Source of the DNA: Aspidapion aeneum
Taxonomy: Eukaryota; Arthropoda; Insecta; Coleoptera; Brentidae
Length of the DNA: 64,000 bases
Reading direction: 5' to 3'
Assembly: GCA_963576565.1 (NCBI GenBank)
Contig: OY755042.1
Span: 104,895,314 to 104,959,313, forward strand
Shown here piece after piece: positions 10,546-22,309 of this stretch. The notes under the pieces are model-generated. The model saw nothing but the letters and a program-made list of their open reading frames with translations, was not told the DNA's origin and searched no databases. How positions within the stretch are numbered: the stretch's first letter is position 1; every line of letters starts with the position of its first letter. A program made the translations under genes and the position numbers.

Positions 10546-11270
10546 GAGTATTTTTTCAGATAACGCCAATAATGTTTAGTTGGATGTATTTTGACCTATC
10601 CTAGCAATATCATCGTGATGTCTGTCTGTGTGTGTGTGTATATTATTTCTGTCCGTAACACGATAGCTCCTAAAGCGTTTAACCGATTTTCATAAAATTT
10701 TTAGGTAAAATAGTAGAGTAGATTTTGGTCAAAATCCATTAAGGTTAACAGTCTTTTAACAAATTTTAATTATACATTTTTTTCAAAAATGCTTATTTTT
10801 TAACGGATCATTGTATCAATATGCGGTTTTTAGAATATAGTAGACTACATTTTGGTTAATAATTTGTGTTATAGCCAAAAACATCGTAAGAGCTTTAGTT
10901 TCTGAGAAATTTACAAAAAACTGTTTTTAAGGCTGATATATTATGGCTTCACTTTAAGTGTGCTAATAGGCTAGCTAGGAAGGTATCAGCTTTATCACGG
11001 ATCCATTTATTTAATGTTAAAATAATAGAGTAAATTTGTAAAATAAAGGATATGAACCTGACACCAAAAGCTAAATTTGTATTCGAGGATCCCCGATTTT
11101 CCGGCTTTAGAATCCAGGATAGTGGCTGACAAGGTTAAGAAAAAAAATTAATTCCCTGATTAAAGAAAAATTAAATTAATTTTGATGGGCAAGTTTATAC
11201 CAAAAAAATAATTTTTCCTGATAAAATTTGACCAGATAATTTTATTTTAAATTATTTTTATTTTAGCTTA
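10546..11270. repeat. Dispersed repeat fragment related to 62.6 kb
   Basis: A GTCTGTCTGTGTGTGTGTG run (10619-10640) is followed by 'GATAGCTCCTAAAGCGTTTA'-type sequence. 10857-11005 resembles 62607-62735 (AATAATTTGTGTTATA, TTTCTGAGA, CTAGGAAGGTATCAG, ATGGATCCATTT-like). No coding potential. Confidence 0.5.
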
Positions 11271-11274
11271 TTGC

Positions 11275-11927
11275 TCTTGTTAACTTTAACTTTAACTTTA
11301 AAACTTTATTTAGCAAGAATATGCTACAATTTTAACAATAGTAAAGTTAATTACATTAAAATCTAATTGTTAGCTATATAAATATTAATAGACTAAGTAA
11401 TATTTTCAACTGTAACACAATAATTTATTCTACCTGCATCCAAATGAATAATACTATAATTAAACAAACTGCATTGAAAATAAATATTTTTTTAAACTTT
11501 TTTTAAATGTCGTTAATTTCTTTTCATTTTTTATTGAGTTTTTTAATTTATTGAATTCTGACAAACCTTTACAAAAAATTGATTTTTGGACAATTAATTT
11601 TTGGGAACTATTTAAATGAAAATCGTCTTTGTATCTTGTATAATGTGAATGGAAATTTGAATTTTGGAGGACAAAATCTTTAAGTTGTTCTGGTAGTAGA
11701 TTGTTTTGAATTTTGTAAATAAATATACAAACATTATAGAAAATGAAATTTTTTACATTAAGCCAATTTAATTTTTTTAACATTAGTGTAATTTTTGTGT
11801 ATTTATCTGCTTTAAGAATTATTCTCATTGCTCTATTCTGTAATATTTGAAGTTTATCTAAAATATTTTCATTCGCTGTGTATAATATCTTATTTTTGCT
11901 GCGTTTTTCTAAAAAATTTGTTATCAA
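11275..11927 (-). pseudogene. LINE C-terminal fragment with 3' tail
   Basis: A 155-codon open frame (11927-11460) encodes the region after the RT of a jockey/CR1-like LINE: 'LQILQNRAMRIILKADKY', 'LKKLNWLNVKNFIFYNV', then '..HYTRYKDDF..' and a lysine-rich end. The 3' untranslated part runs to about 11275 and ends in repeats of AAAGTT (read on the minus strand), a typical microsatellite tail. The RT catalytic core and everything upstream are absent, so this is a 5'-truncated copy. The frame is open throughout, which suggests it is fairly young. Confidence 0.85.
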
Positions 11928-11939
11928 AAAAGTTTAAAA

Positions 11940-12779
11940 AATCGCCAAATTTGATGCTCTGTATCTCCATCAAACAACGGTAAAACTAATTCACCGAAAA
12001 AAACGAATTATATTCTTCACAGTATATATCCTAAGCAATAAGTGTATCAATTGTATAATATTATGTAGATAGGAATAAGTTTATACAGTTCATGTCATTA
12101 TTTTTGGGACAACTTTTTACAACTTTTTTTTGTTGGCCTATGCTTTTTGTTATGGTAAACAACTGATAACTGTCAAAAAGTTATCTCAAAAATTATGATA
12201 TATAGTTTAGTTGTAACTTGATTGATTGATTGATTGTTTTGTTTGGGAATTAGGAAATTATTAAATTATTTTCAACATTTTGGGGGAGTATGGGTAAATG
12301 CCCCTCTCTGCCCCTCGCTGGGTACGCCCATGTAATGTAATGGAATTTAATTTTTTTCTTTTTTGATGGTATTTTCGTCATGCATGCTTTCAACCTAAAT
12401 TTTAATAAAAAGGTCTAGAGTGAAGCGGCTGCGGTAAAATTCAATTTCGGGTCAACTGGATAGCCGCAAAATTACATTTTTAGGACTTACGGAGTTCCGA
12501 TAAATCAAAGTGACATGATTTCATTTCCAACGGATTTTTGAAAGTTTTTCAGACCTAATAATTCTCATAATGCAAAAAAAAATTGTTATAAAAATGTCAT
12601 ATCTTTAAAAATATCATAACTCCCAATAGTAATTACGTATCGAAACTAGTCATATATTACATCACCAGTACATTAAATGTTACATGTTCCAGTATTTAAC
12701 TCATGGAAGGCTGTAACATTTTTATTTAATTTTGTAAAAAAACGGTATTAACTACCCAGGTAGCACAAACCAATTTTAA
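11940..12779. other. Non-coding AT-rich stretch
   Basis: Nothing recognised; a short GATT repeat (12220-12236) is the only simple-sequence feature. Confidence 0.4.
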
Positions 12780-13395
12780 AAGTGTCCATTCTAAGACGTA
12801 ACAGACATCTTAAGGACTTCTCTTTTCCGGAACAAATATTTAGTATAAAGTCTTTTATAAAAACCGGACAAAATCATAAAAAGGAGCCGAGCCTAGCATG
12901 AGCAACTCTCTCCTTTCTTTTCATGTATACTAATTCCGTCTCTCTTCCTCTCATAAAAATGGATCTCATGAAAGTTTGGCGGCAAATTTAGAATCCTAAC
13001 CTAGCGTCCAACACCTGTCCTTTTTTTTAAGGATGGGCCTTGCTTAAACAAAACGCCGTATGTGCTATAACAATTTCTATGTAGATACTGCGTTTTCCTT
13101 AGGCATGGCCGTAAAGAAATTGCAGTAAAGGACGCATAGCAATATCAAAACCGCTCTTCTTTAGGTGAACGTCACAAGCTAGGCCCGACCCCTTTTTATG
13201 ATTTTGTTCTTTTTGATTTTGTCCGATTTTGATAAAAGACGTTATACAGAACTTTGATTTTGCTATTGTCTTGTTTTAAAAAAAATGACGTTTTTGATAA
13301 TGTCCGGTTATTAATAATTCCGTTTTAAACATAGGTCTGTTATGCCATTTTTCTTTATGATCTTAGATGATTTTTTATTTGTCCTTTATGGTAAA
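12780..13395. mobile_element. Degenerate foldback/MITE
   Basis: Inverted arms: AAAGTCTTTTATAAAAACCG and CGGACAAAATCATAAAAAGG with AGCCGAGCCTAGCATG (12848-12900) pair with CAAGCTAGGCCCGACCCC, then TTTTTATGATTTTGT and GTCCGATTTTGATAAAAG (13173-13240). More decayed outer arms follow (CTAAGACGTAACAGAC against GGTCTGTTATG). A central 270-base loop has no coding. Ends are approximate. Confidence 0.55.
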
Positions 13396-13437
13396 CTATG
13401 GGGGCCCAATTTACTCACCAAACTCTACTTACTAGTT

Positions 13438-14015
13438 TTAGCTCACACTACTACTATACTATGGTAATATGAGCTATGGTGATCCTAATTTTTTCGAGAA
13501 AAAAAAAGGTGCTCCGATTTCAAATTCTATTAATATCTTTGTGTTTCAGATGATTTTGAAACTTTTTTGTCACGCCGTCTGTCTGTATGTCTGTCTTTAA
13601 CGACCAACCTGCATAACTCAAAAACCGCTTCCCCGATTTAAATCAAATTTGGTACCTAGCCTGGGTCTTGGGTCGAGATGGTCCCATTTAAAAATGAACA
13701 AAATCCACCTAACACAAGCCAAGTAAAAGGGTGGGGGTAAATTTCAAAAATTAGAGTTTAAGTGAAGATATGGCCTGTGATATCAAACAAAAGGTAATTG
13801 AGTCTGTAGTTAAACAAAATACATTTTAGTTTTTTTTTTTAAGGTTGGGATAGATTTCAAAAATTAGAGTTTAAGTCAAAACATGGCCTGTGTGGTATCA
13901 AACGAAAGATAATTGAGTTTGGAGTTGAATAAAATATATTTTAGTTTATATTTATATTAGCTCACACGTACAGGGAGCTTAGGTGCCCATATATGGGCAG
14001 AGTATTTTTATAATA
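13438..14015 (+). mobile_element. 'TTAGCTCACAC' repeat family, copy 2
   Basis: Same order of parts as copy 1: end hairpin (TTTAGCTCACACTACTAC), GATCCTAATTTTTTCGAGAA, a short TCTG run, CATAACTCAAAAACCGCTT, GGGTGGGGGTAAATTTC blocks. The closing hairpin is partly lost (TTAGCTCACACGTACAGGGA) before CCCATATATGGGCAGAGTAT. About 160 bases shorter than copy 1. Confidence 0.7.
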
Positions 14016-14390
14016 TTGTAATAATTTAAATTAAGTTTTAAAACAAACAAATTAAGGTCAAAATTGATGGCCTATTCAACAATCCAAACGGTCTCATCGA
14101 ATTCAATTCAATATTGTCCCAACTCGAATCAATCATTTCTCTTGTTTTTCAATTTTGCCGCTCTTGTTTTTTCAAAGGCTTGAATTTTAATTGAATTTCG
14201 GGTAGCTCAATATTATTTTTAAATCAGCTTTAAAGGTCAGTAGTAGCGGGAGCGAGTCTTGCGGGTGGGACAAAAAAAACTGGACTAAATGTTTTTCATT
14301 ACAACTTTCGAACTATACATCTATTTTAATGAAATAAATGGCAAGGAACTGACTAAACTTTTGAGAAAACTATCTCTTTGTTCGCCATCT
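14016..14390. other. Non-coding stretch with a dispersed-repeat fragment
   Basis: 14265-14370 resembles 19205-19330 (GGGTGGGACAAAAAAAACTG versus GGGTGGGCGAAAAAAACCGG, then TTTCATTA and a GAACTATAC/GAACTATGC stretch). No gene. Confidence 0.4.
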
Positions 14391-14394
14391 TAAA

Positions 14395-15065
14395 TTCGAA
14401 AATGGCAGACAGAATCAAACTTACTACTCCTACTACTACTATGTCGGTTTAGAACGTTTTTTCACGTTTTCAGACGCCTATTCTCTACCTCCTTCGATTC
14501 TGACAATCATCTTATGTCAGGTTTTTTTGACTCATTGATCTTTTTTTTGATCACTCTTTTTCTGCGCCCCATTGGTTGCCATTGTAGGACCTGCTTTTGT
14601 TAATTTTTCATCGTTTATCCGTTGTACATGGCCGTACCATATCAGTTGTCTATTAGTGATGTCATCCGTTATGCTTTTCTCGATTCCCATTCTTTCTTTT
14701 ATGATCTCATTTCTGTTCTAGATATTCTCATTGATCTTCTTATTGCATCCATTTTGACACTTTCCGTTTTTGTTTTGTATTTTTCAAATGACAATTCTCT
14801 ATTCCATACAACAGTGTGCTTTGCACCATTGTTTTATAGTAAATTTTACATTCTTTTTTATCTCTCTGCTCCATGAAATACTGTTAGGACATCCAATAAC
14901 CTTTTTTCCAGTTCTTTACAGTCTGTTCCTGTCTGATCAAATGTGACACCCAGGTATACAGACTCATTGCAATACATAAGTACTGTGTCTTGTCCACGTT
15001 CACTGTTAACCCCCACTTTTGGTATTCTTCCGTTAACTTTCTCATCATCAGAATCAAACTTAACC
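14395..15065 (-). pseudogene. LINE RT/C-terminal fragment, frameshifted
   Basis: Minus-strand reading gives pieces of a LINE in several frames: around 15020-14900 'KWGLTVNVDKTQYLCI' and 'YLGVTFDQTGTD', then around 14660-14600 'DDITNRQLIWYGHVQRIND'. It ends with a TAGTAG-like tail near 14430. The same family occurs at 29515-29766 and 37150-37967, which share the WYGHVQR block. Numerous stops and frameshifts. Confidence 0.8.
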
Positions 15066-15479
15066 TTTCAAGAAGACTCGGTTATTCTTAGGTTTCAAAA
15101 ACTTTTTGTAGTGTTTTTCAATTCGTAAAAAAGCCGTATTTCTGTTATGCAGGCCGAGTTATAAACCATTAAAAGCGATTTACTGGTTCCCGAAAAATAA
15201 CTTTTTTCAACCATTGTTTTACGAATTATACAATTGCTTTGTCAATTTTGTCTGAATTGTTTTCCCCATAAAATAACTTTTTTTAAAATTTAATAAAATT
15301 AAAAGCATTATATTAAAAATCGACTGCGATAAATAATAATCAAGGAGGCTATATGGAAAATCACCAATGAAGTATTAGATATTTTTTTTCTTAAAAAATT
15401 GTATTATTTTTTGATTTTACTGGTTTGCGGCGCCACACATTACTACGCAGAATCACCGCGAATGGTAAATATTAATAAA
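15066..15479. other. Non-coding AT-rich stretch
   Basis: No gene or clear repeat recognised. Confidence 0.35.
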
Positions 15480-15745
15480 TTACTACCTTACAAAACCACC
15501 AGCATCACTTTTTCTGGCTGCCTTAATGTTTTAAAGAGTATCAATTAAAACTTTTAAACGCATTTATCTCCAAAACTAATAAATGAATAATATCGACATA
15601 TATATTTTTAAAATCAGGAAGAAAAGATCTATAAAACCTAAAATAATATACAGGCTGTTCCATTTAAAAAAAACCATCCACCTGTCAAATTTTAACATTT
15701 AGAATTTTTTTAAAATTCTGACCCAAAGATTCTTAAATTTTGTAA
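15480..15745 (+). repeat. Dispersed repeat, inverted partner at 32.1-32.36 kb
   Basis: It matches the reverse complement of 32105-32360: AGCATCACTTTTT, GGCTGCCTT, AAACGCAT, TATCTCC, AAACTAATAAA, AAAAGATCT, CATTTAGAATTTTTTT. The two copies are about 80% alike by eye and 17 kb apart in opposite orientation. Confidence 0.6.
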
Positions 15746-15819
15746 AAAAATATAAACTTTTGTATTTATCATATTTTGATATCTATTCAAATAAACGTTT
15801 TAGAAATGGGGTAAAAATA

Positions 15820-16350
15820 AATTTAGAAAAAAAAACTTTTTGAAAACAAGCTTTTATAAAATGGACTAAAAAGCATAAAATAATTTGTTGAGTGTTCTGA
15901 TATCATAATAATAAAAGCGATGGACGTATATATATTAGGAAAAAGCCTTTCCATGCGCATTTGGTGGATCGTCTACAACAGATGATGGGCCGACTCTTCT
16001 TTTTCAATGTGACAAAATAAATCGACACACTGCCGGTCGCGGATGATCTGCCTAATATGAAGCAGGCGTTATAATGTCCATCCATATCAGAAAAATGTAA
16101 GGATAGCTTGAGTAGGGTTGGGTTGGGTTAAATTGTCTACCCTTACATTTCTCTGCTATAATATAATGAATTTGGATTTTCACTAAACTTCGAGTTAACA
16201 AGGCTAAAACAAAAACGGGTAAATTTCCTTTAATACGCCCATCGCTTTTATTATTATAATATCAGAACACTAAGAAAATTATTTTATGCTTTTTAGTCCA
16301 TTTTATAAAAGTTTGTTTTCAAAAAGTTTTTTCTTCAAAATTTACTTTTT
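15820..16350. mobile_element. Foldback element with about 105-bp arms
   Basis: Left arm 15825-15927 (ACTTTTTGAAAACAAGCTTT, TATAAAATGGACTAAAAAGC, CTGATATCATAATAATAAAA, GCGATGG) is repeated inverted at 16228-16345 with few differences. The 300-base loop contains a 60-codon minus-strand frame with no known domain. The sequence before the left arm shares 'CTATTCAAATAAACGTTTTA' with 46634-46653 next to the mariner element. Confidence 0.7.
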
Positions 16351-16369
16351 AGATTTGTCTAAGTCTATG

Positions 16370-17245
16370 CATTTCTAATTTTGGTCGAGATCGAACAATC
16401 AGATACCTACGTGGAAGTCAGTTGAAAGTAATCAGAAAAACTCGTTATTAAATCGTCCATTTTGAATCCACCATATTGAATTTTTGTAATCTGATAAAAA
16501 ATTCGTAATCCTCATCTTCAAAAACCCCCAGATACCAATTTTGGTGGAAATCCGACAAACTAAAATTTTACCCCCTCTCCGCCCTTCACGTTAGGGGGGA
16601 GGTAGACAGACAGTCAGTGATACCACATTATTGGATTGTCATCGGAACTATAGCGGTATGTGAAATTTGAAGTTAATCGGATACGTGGAAGTCAGTGGAA
16701 AGTAATCAGAAAAACTTGACATTAATCGTCCATTTTGAATCCGCCATATTGAATTTTTGTAATCTGATCAAAAATTCGTAATCCTCATCCTCAAAAACCC
16801 CTAGATACCAATTTTGGTGGAAATCCAACAAACTAAAATTTTACCCCCTCTCCGCCATCCAGGTTAGGGGTGAGGTAGGCAATCAGTGATACCACATTAT
16901 TGGATTGTCATCGGAACTATAACGGTATGCAAAATTTGAAGTGAATCGGATACGTGGAAGTCAGTTGAAAGTAATCAGAAAAACTTGACATTAAATCCTC
17001 CATTTTGAATCCGCCATATTGAATTTTTGTAATCTGATCAAAAATTCGTAATTCTCATCCGCAAAAACCCCCAGATACCAATTTTGGTTGAAATCGGACA
17101 AATTAAAGTTTTACCCCCTCTCCACCCCCCACGTTAGGGGGGAGGTAGGTACCCGATGAAACCACATTATTGTATTGTCATCGGAACTAAGACGCTATGC
17201 GAAATTTGAAGTCAATCGGATGTTTGAAAGTTCTTCAAAAATGAG
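16370..17245 (+). repeat. 268-bp tandem repeat, about three copies
   Basis: GTGGAAGTCAG(T/G)(T/G)GAAAGTAATC recurs at 16411, 16687 and 16955, and each copy contains CCATTTTGAATCC(G/A)CCATATTG, AGATACCAATTTTGGT, CCCCCTCTCC, GGTTAGGGG-like and CATCGGAACTA blocks. Copies are about 90% alike. A short CATA run follows (17264-17280). Confidence 0.85.
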
Positions 17246-17755
17246 TTACAAGATTTGATTACATACATACATACATACAGGTGAAGTTAAATAAAAGCTT
17301 GTAATATACGGGAAAACCCTGTAAGTTTCTGATGTGAAGAAGTAGATCAGACAGACCAATACAAAATAACAACTTGGGTTAAAGAAATCAGCCTTTAGCG
17401 AAGCAAAAGCTTATTAGGAATCGTAAGCCAACTACGAAGAAGCTTGTTTAATATTAATTCAACATTTTGGAAACAAAAAAATAAAAATGCAAAAGCGGCA
17501 GCTTTCTACAGAATAAAAAATGCCGGGTTGTTTACATAGTCTTTACAACGCAATTTATTCCATAATCCACTGACGCCGTATCCAGAAGATATTTTCCCTC
17601 GCTTTATTTTTCCAGGTAAGTATTTTGGAGACAGGAAGTTGGAGGGGGCCATAAAATATGACCTGTGTGCTCAAGCCGGTGCTATACAAACACAGAATGA
17701 GAAAACATACTGTTAGGAGAAATAGCCAAGTTTAAGTAAACATTTCCAAATTATG
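17246..17755. other. Non-coding stretch
   Basis: No gene recognised. 17305-17322 (ATACGGGAAAACCCTGTA) matches 46674-46691, which looks like one end of an unidentified mariner-type MITE. Confidence 0.35.
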
Positions 17756-18635
17756 TCAAACCAACAGAAACAACTACTCCGAGGGAAACACCCCTACCGG
17801 GGGAATTATACTGATGGTTTGATGCTTTCGTTGAGAACTTGTTAAAACTGTTTGGTTTTAACTATCTCCAACGTCGATCACAAGGATACGAATGATCCCC
17901 GTCTGGAACACGTCCTGACACAAGGCCAACACAAAAATAGAGGCCACGACCCTGAAAAAATCAGCTGTTCTCCCGGGGCTGAATTTTACATTGGGTCTTA
18001 TGGGAGGTCAGACGTTTTTTTATGATATTTTCAAAATGGCACTACAGATTTCCGCAAAATTTCAGTGAAATATTCTCAGACACCATCCCGATATTCCACC
18101 AAAGGTTTGTAAGGAAGCAACATGATTAAAAGGTTAAAATCTTCAAGATTTAGCATTCCTTATTTTGAATTCAAATTACCCGCCATGTACCACATGCCAA
18201 CTGTTATATTTGACATGTATTTGACTTTGTCATATGTGATTGTCACATTCGCTTCTGCTTTAAACTTAAGTTTTGTGTGAGCTTATGAAGCGGCTATGAA
18301 AAATTAGGGCTTACTATACATTTAAAAAAAATTGTTCTGCCAGAATAAAGTAAAAACAATCTCAAAAACGGCTTTATTTAAAAAAAATCAAATATCCATG
18401 AACCGTCATTCCAACTTCAATATTTTAAAGACAATCAGCTGTGTCGTAACGTGACCATCAAAAAAAAAAAATCAGCCCCGGATGTGACGTCAACAAAGTG
18501 GAGGATCGTGGCTCGTCCATTTTGATAGCCCTGCCTGACAATCAGGAACAAGTGATCCATGCTAATCCACGACCGGTTTCGACCCTTTGGGCCATCCTCA
18601 GGTGAATGTAGGCGATAGCTCCGTGTAGAGCACAA
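17756..18635 (-). repeat. Single 274-bp satellite unit, split by a hAT-like element
   Basis: 17756-17920 plus 18534-18635, read on the minus strand, make one unit of the satellite found in tandem at 39388-41631. Shared blocks are GAGGATGGCCCAAAGGGTCG, AAACCGGTCGTGGATTAGCA, GACGTGTTCCAGACGGGGAT, AACCAAACAGTTTTAACAAG and CTCGGAGTAGTTGTTTCTG. The interruption falls at the CCTGATAGTCAGG dyad inside the unit. Confidence 0.85.
17921..18533. mobile_element. hAT-like MITE inserted in the satellite unit
   Basis: 613 bases starting CAAGGCCAACACAAAAATAG and ending ATTTTGATAGCCCTG (inverted: CAGGGCTATCAAAAT). Both ends carry a further inverted match (GGCCACGACCCT / GAGCCACGATCCT; GGGGCTGA). CCTGACA flanks it on both sides (17914-17920, 18534-18540), 7 bp of the expected 8. 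No transposase is present. Confidence 0.75.
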
Positions 18636-18788
18636 CTTATGCTCTTTTAGTTTAATTCGAACTTTCCATGAATATACGTAAAAATACTATATTAGTATAA
18701 AACTTTAGAAAATAAAACTAACATTTTAACAATAAAAAACTTTTCCCTTTTGTACAATCATTATTAGTCTATTGAGATTCAAAGAACC

Positions 18789-18954
18789 AGTGGCGCACTC
18801 AGGAATATATCTTGGGGGGGGGTCGAGACTTATGATGCCGTATTTTATACTATTGTATTTTTTAATTTATGACACATGAGGAAAATATCTCAAAACTCCT
18901 TAGACTTGGGGGGGGGGGGCGGTCTCCAAAGCCTCCCCCTCTTGATGTGTCCAT
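18789..18954 (+). mobile_element. CAGTGGCG-type hAT MITE, copy 1
   Basis: It starts CAGTGGCGCACTCAGGAATA, followed by a G run (18815-18823) and 'CCGTATTTTATACTATTGTA'. It ends GATGTGTCCATG, a decayed inverted end. The same family is at 48259-48390 and, in reverse, at 35333-35490. Confidence 0.65.
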
Positions 18955-20540
18955 GAAAGAATTAAACAGAAAGGCTTAGATATATTTTTTTATGAAGCAG
19001 TTAATAACTTATTGCGTAGCCAGTTACGTGCTATATTTATATTATTTGTTCATTTTGGCACGTTATAATGAAAAGCGACTTTTTAATATCAAAATTAATT
19101 TATATTTAATTACTTCATAATTTAATTATTTTCATTAACTTCCTTTCAATATGGCACATGATAAGTGTGAAAATTCGTCGCCCAATATTTAATTTATTTT
19201 AGTATTGCAAAAATATATACCGGGTGGGCGAAAAAAACCGGACAGTTTTTTTTTCATTATAAGTTTTGAACTATGCAATCGCTTTTAATGCGCCAAACTG
19301 CATTTGGCAAAGAATTAATCAGAGTTTTGGCTGAATACATTTTTTTTGTAATCGTATATGCAAAACAATGGTTGAAAGAAAAATATTTTTTTAGAGCCAC
19401 TGAATCGATTTTGCTGATTTGTACCTTGTGTAACGTGTCATTTTTACGTTTAAGGCAACGTTACATATTTGTTTATTTAGGTAAATAATCAAGGCTCTTC
19501 GAGTCGTCTTTCTGTACACAAATTAAGGGTATTTTATAGAGCTAGGTTTGGAGGTTATATAGTGTCCAAAAAGTTACCTTATAAAGGAGACATTCCATCG
19601 AATTACTGTGGACATTGCGCACACCGTATTATCTGGACATCGTAATTGGAATTTAGGATCACAGGTTTCGGAAAAATCACATTAAAACTTTTGATTGTTT
19701 TGTTTATCTGTGGAATTCCGTGGGTTTCTTTGACGTTCATGAAAATAAACAGCTGTTCTGCTGGGGAATGGCGGCGTTGCCGCATCACAAATGGTTTCAG
19801 TAACAGGAAGGAAACATTTAGATGAACATTTCATTCGCTTATGTTTGTTTTCGAGGATATTGGGAAAATAATTTCTCGTCCGAACCTCATATCCTCCACG
19901 GATTAGCTAGTTTTGATAGCACGAAAACATAGTTAGGTCCACGGTTTGACCAGGAACAACCGAGGCTCCGTCCCTTTGATATCTTTATTAATTTGATAAG
20001 GAGAAGATAAAATAAATACGAGTTATGCACTTTTGTAAATTGGAGATAAACGAGGAATAAAAACCAGGACTAAAAGAATAAACAAAATCGTATTTTTATA
20101 TTATATAAATTTATATATAACCATACTTATATAAAGTTAATAACTAGCTCAGTTAGTCGGATTGAAGGGCTTTGTAGGGCTAGCTAGTGGTGAGCAAACT
20201 TAACATCTGAACACTCTTGTGCCGAGTTTAAGCAGTAGTTCAATGTGTATTTTTAGGTTCAAGTTCAGAAACAACTTTATTAATGTAGAAATGTTTTACA
20301 AAAATTGCGTCAAACCATATGAATCTTAGAGAAAATATTTATAAAGAGCAAAGGAAACTTTTGACTAAAACTGTAACTAAAATACAACTAAATTCTACAC
20401 TTAGTATAGCTTTACTCATATGGGAATTGGTTGAATGTTCAAATATTCCTGGGTTTGCTGCATGCTCTGATCTCCAGTAATTGAATTTACAGTTGATGGT
20501 TTCAATGCTGAGCATCTTATAGTCCGGCTGGTTATTTTCC
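18955..20540. other. Long non-coding stretch
   Basis: AT-rich, no gene recognised. 19205-19330 is a repeat fragment also seen at 14265-14370. A 71-codon frame (19273-19488) lies in it and has no known domain. Confidence 0.4.
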
Positions 20541-21400
20541 TCCTACTTGCTATGTTGGCGGGGATCCGGTGGGCAAATGTTCGGTATATGTATGGAGGGT
20601 GTCTCGACGTCCTTGTTATAAAAATTTCAACCGTGGAAATAGATCCGACAACATCTCAATGCGCGTTTTACGTATTTTCAATATCCCCTTGGTCGATGCT
20701 GCCCCCTATATACCGGTACGAAAGTATTGATGTATTTCCTCATTGGTTAGTTTGAAAACCGCGGGTTTTTTTCCTCCAGTCTTGCAAACCGGACTTAGTG
20801 ATTTTTCGGTGAGAGCGTTTTTTTTTATAAATAGGTTTGCATTCTTATTTTGAATTTAACCGGGAAAATTTGGTTGGTACTGCGTTTTACTGTCCCCACC
20901 AGATCTACGAACGGTTTCCGGCCACTTCATTTTTTGTGTTCTCGACAAAGTGCCTTGTCTCTTTCCTAAAGAATTTTGGCTGGGCTGGTGGCCGTCTAGT
21001 GGTGTCGCCATTGTTTTGTGGTTATTGGCACTTGATGGCATTGCAGTAGTTGCGGATTATACCAAAGACGGTTTACTGTGAGCCGTCGTGTTTAGGCGAA
21101 TCCTAAAGTGACGCTCACACCCTTGAGAGGGATTTAAGGCAGCCTACGCCATTTCTACGGGAAATAAGAGTGTCCTGTCCATTCCATCGACGGGACAGTT
21201 GTGCTGGACGCTGGTGTGAAGCCGGGTGTAGCATTGTAACCCTGGGAAAGGGTTTTACGCTCGGGCAAGATCCAACCACATTTTTGGACCATGTGCTGTC
21301 CTAGCACCATGTGCTAAGCAAGCACGGGGGGAGGCGCGGCAGAACTGGGACCGGTGGAGTAACAAGAGGAATGTCAGAAAACAACACTTCCAGGTTTACC
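20541..21400 (+). other. GC-richer block, possibly a LINE untranslated region
   Basis: About 860 bases of near-balanced composition in an AT-rich setting, with stops in all frames. 21160-21300 contains 'GGTGTGAAGCCGGGTGTAG', 'GTAACCCTGGGAAAGGG' and 'TTTTACGCTCGGGCAAGATC', which reminds me of the 3' untranslated region of R1-clade LINEs. It ends in GGGGGGAGGCGCGGCAGAAC and then AT-rich sequence. No RT domain is attached, so the assignment is weak. An exon of an unknown non-coding RNA is an alternative. Confidence 0.35.
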
Positions 21401-21605
21401 AAATAAAACACCAATAATTATTAAATAATTGAAGGACCAAGGTAGGAGCAAGCCTTAACTATAATTTTTTCATATATAATTTTCACAATATAATTTAGAC
21501 ATAATCTTCCATATATAATTTTGCACAGTTTAATTTTAACACTTCTTGTGAACGCAAGATACAGGTATGACGATAGCCCCAATTTTGCGGTATATTTAAG
21601 ATAAT

Positions 21606-22078
21606 TGTTAGCCCGCGGATAGAAAAAACGTTAAATGCAGTGGACTGTATAAATTAATTAATGATATCGCGAGCAAACATAAATGTATTGATATGAAATT
21701 ACGAAATAATCAGACGTCCATAGGTAAAATTGTTGGAACCACACAACGGTAATCAGATAAGTGCACTCACCTCCTTTGTAGCCAAATTCTCCTCGTTTCA
21801 AGGGGCCCCCGAATGGATCTAATGATGTCACCACGTAGCTGAAGGGTTGAAGTTTCTAGTTCTATGCTTCAGTACACAAAAATCGAGCACTTTCAGGTGT
21901 AGAAATTTGATATAGTTGGAGAACGAAATTAACACGCCTTTTTCTCTAGGCGATTGACAAGGATCTCACTGGTTGTTGGTGCGCATGTCCAAATACGCGG
22001 AATGCGCTTTGTCCTTCATACAGTTGTGTGTTTTTAAAAATATATATAAACAACCGCGAAATTTAGCGGGAGCTAACA
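21606..22078 (-). repeat. 3' LTR of the BEL/Pao element
   Basis: 473 bases. In element orientation it starts TGTTAGCTCCCGCTAAATTT and ends CCGCGGGCTAACA. A TATATATA-like stretch near the start (TTTATATATATTTTTAAAAA, 22030-22050) could be the core promoter. The sequence just upstream in element orientation, GGAGGGCAGTTA, is the probable polypurine primer. Confidence 0.95.
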
Positions 22079-22309
22079 TAACTGCCCTCCAAAACACACA
22101 AATTTAGAATCTCAACCGGACAGATATAGATATAAGAAAAAGAATCGACCGATAAATATAAATGAATGAAAACAGATAAGTATCGTAAGTTTATTTAGAT
22201 ATAACGAAATCCCGAAAAAAGGCAAAACAAACAAACAAAAAATTCAAAAAAAATTAAAAAAAAAAACCTATTGTAATACCCGGTAAAAGGTAGAAAATTA
22301 AAATTACTT

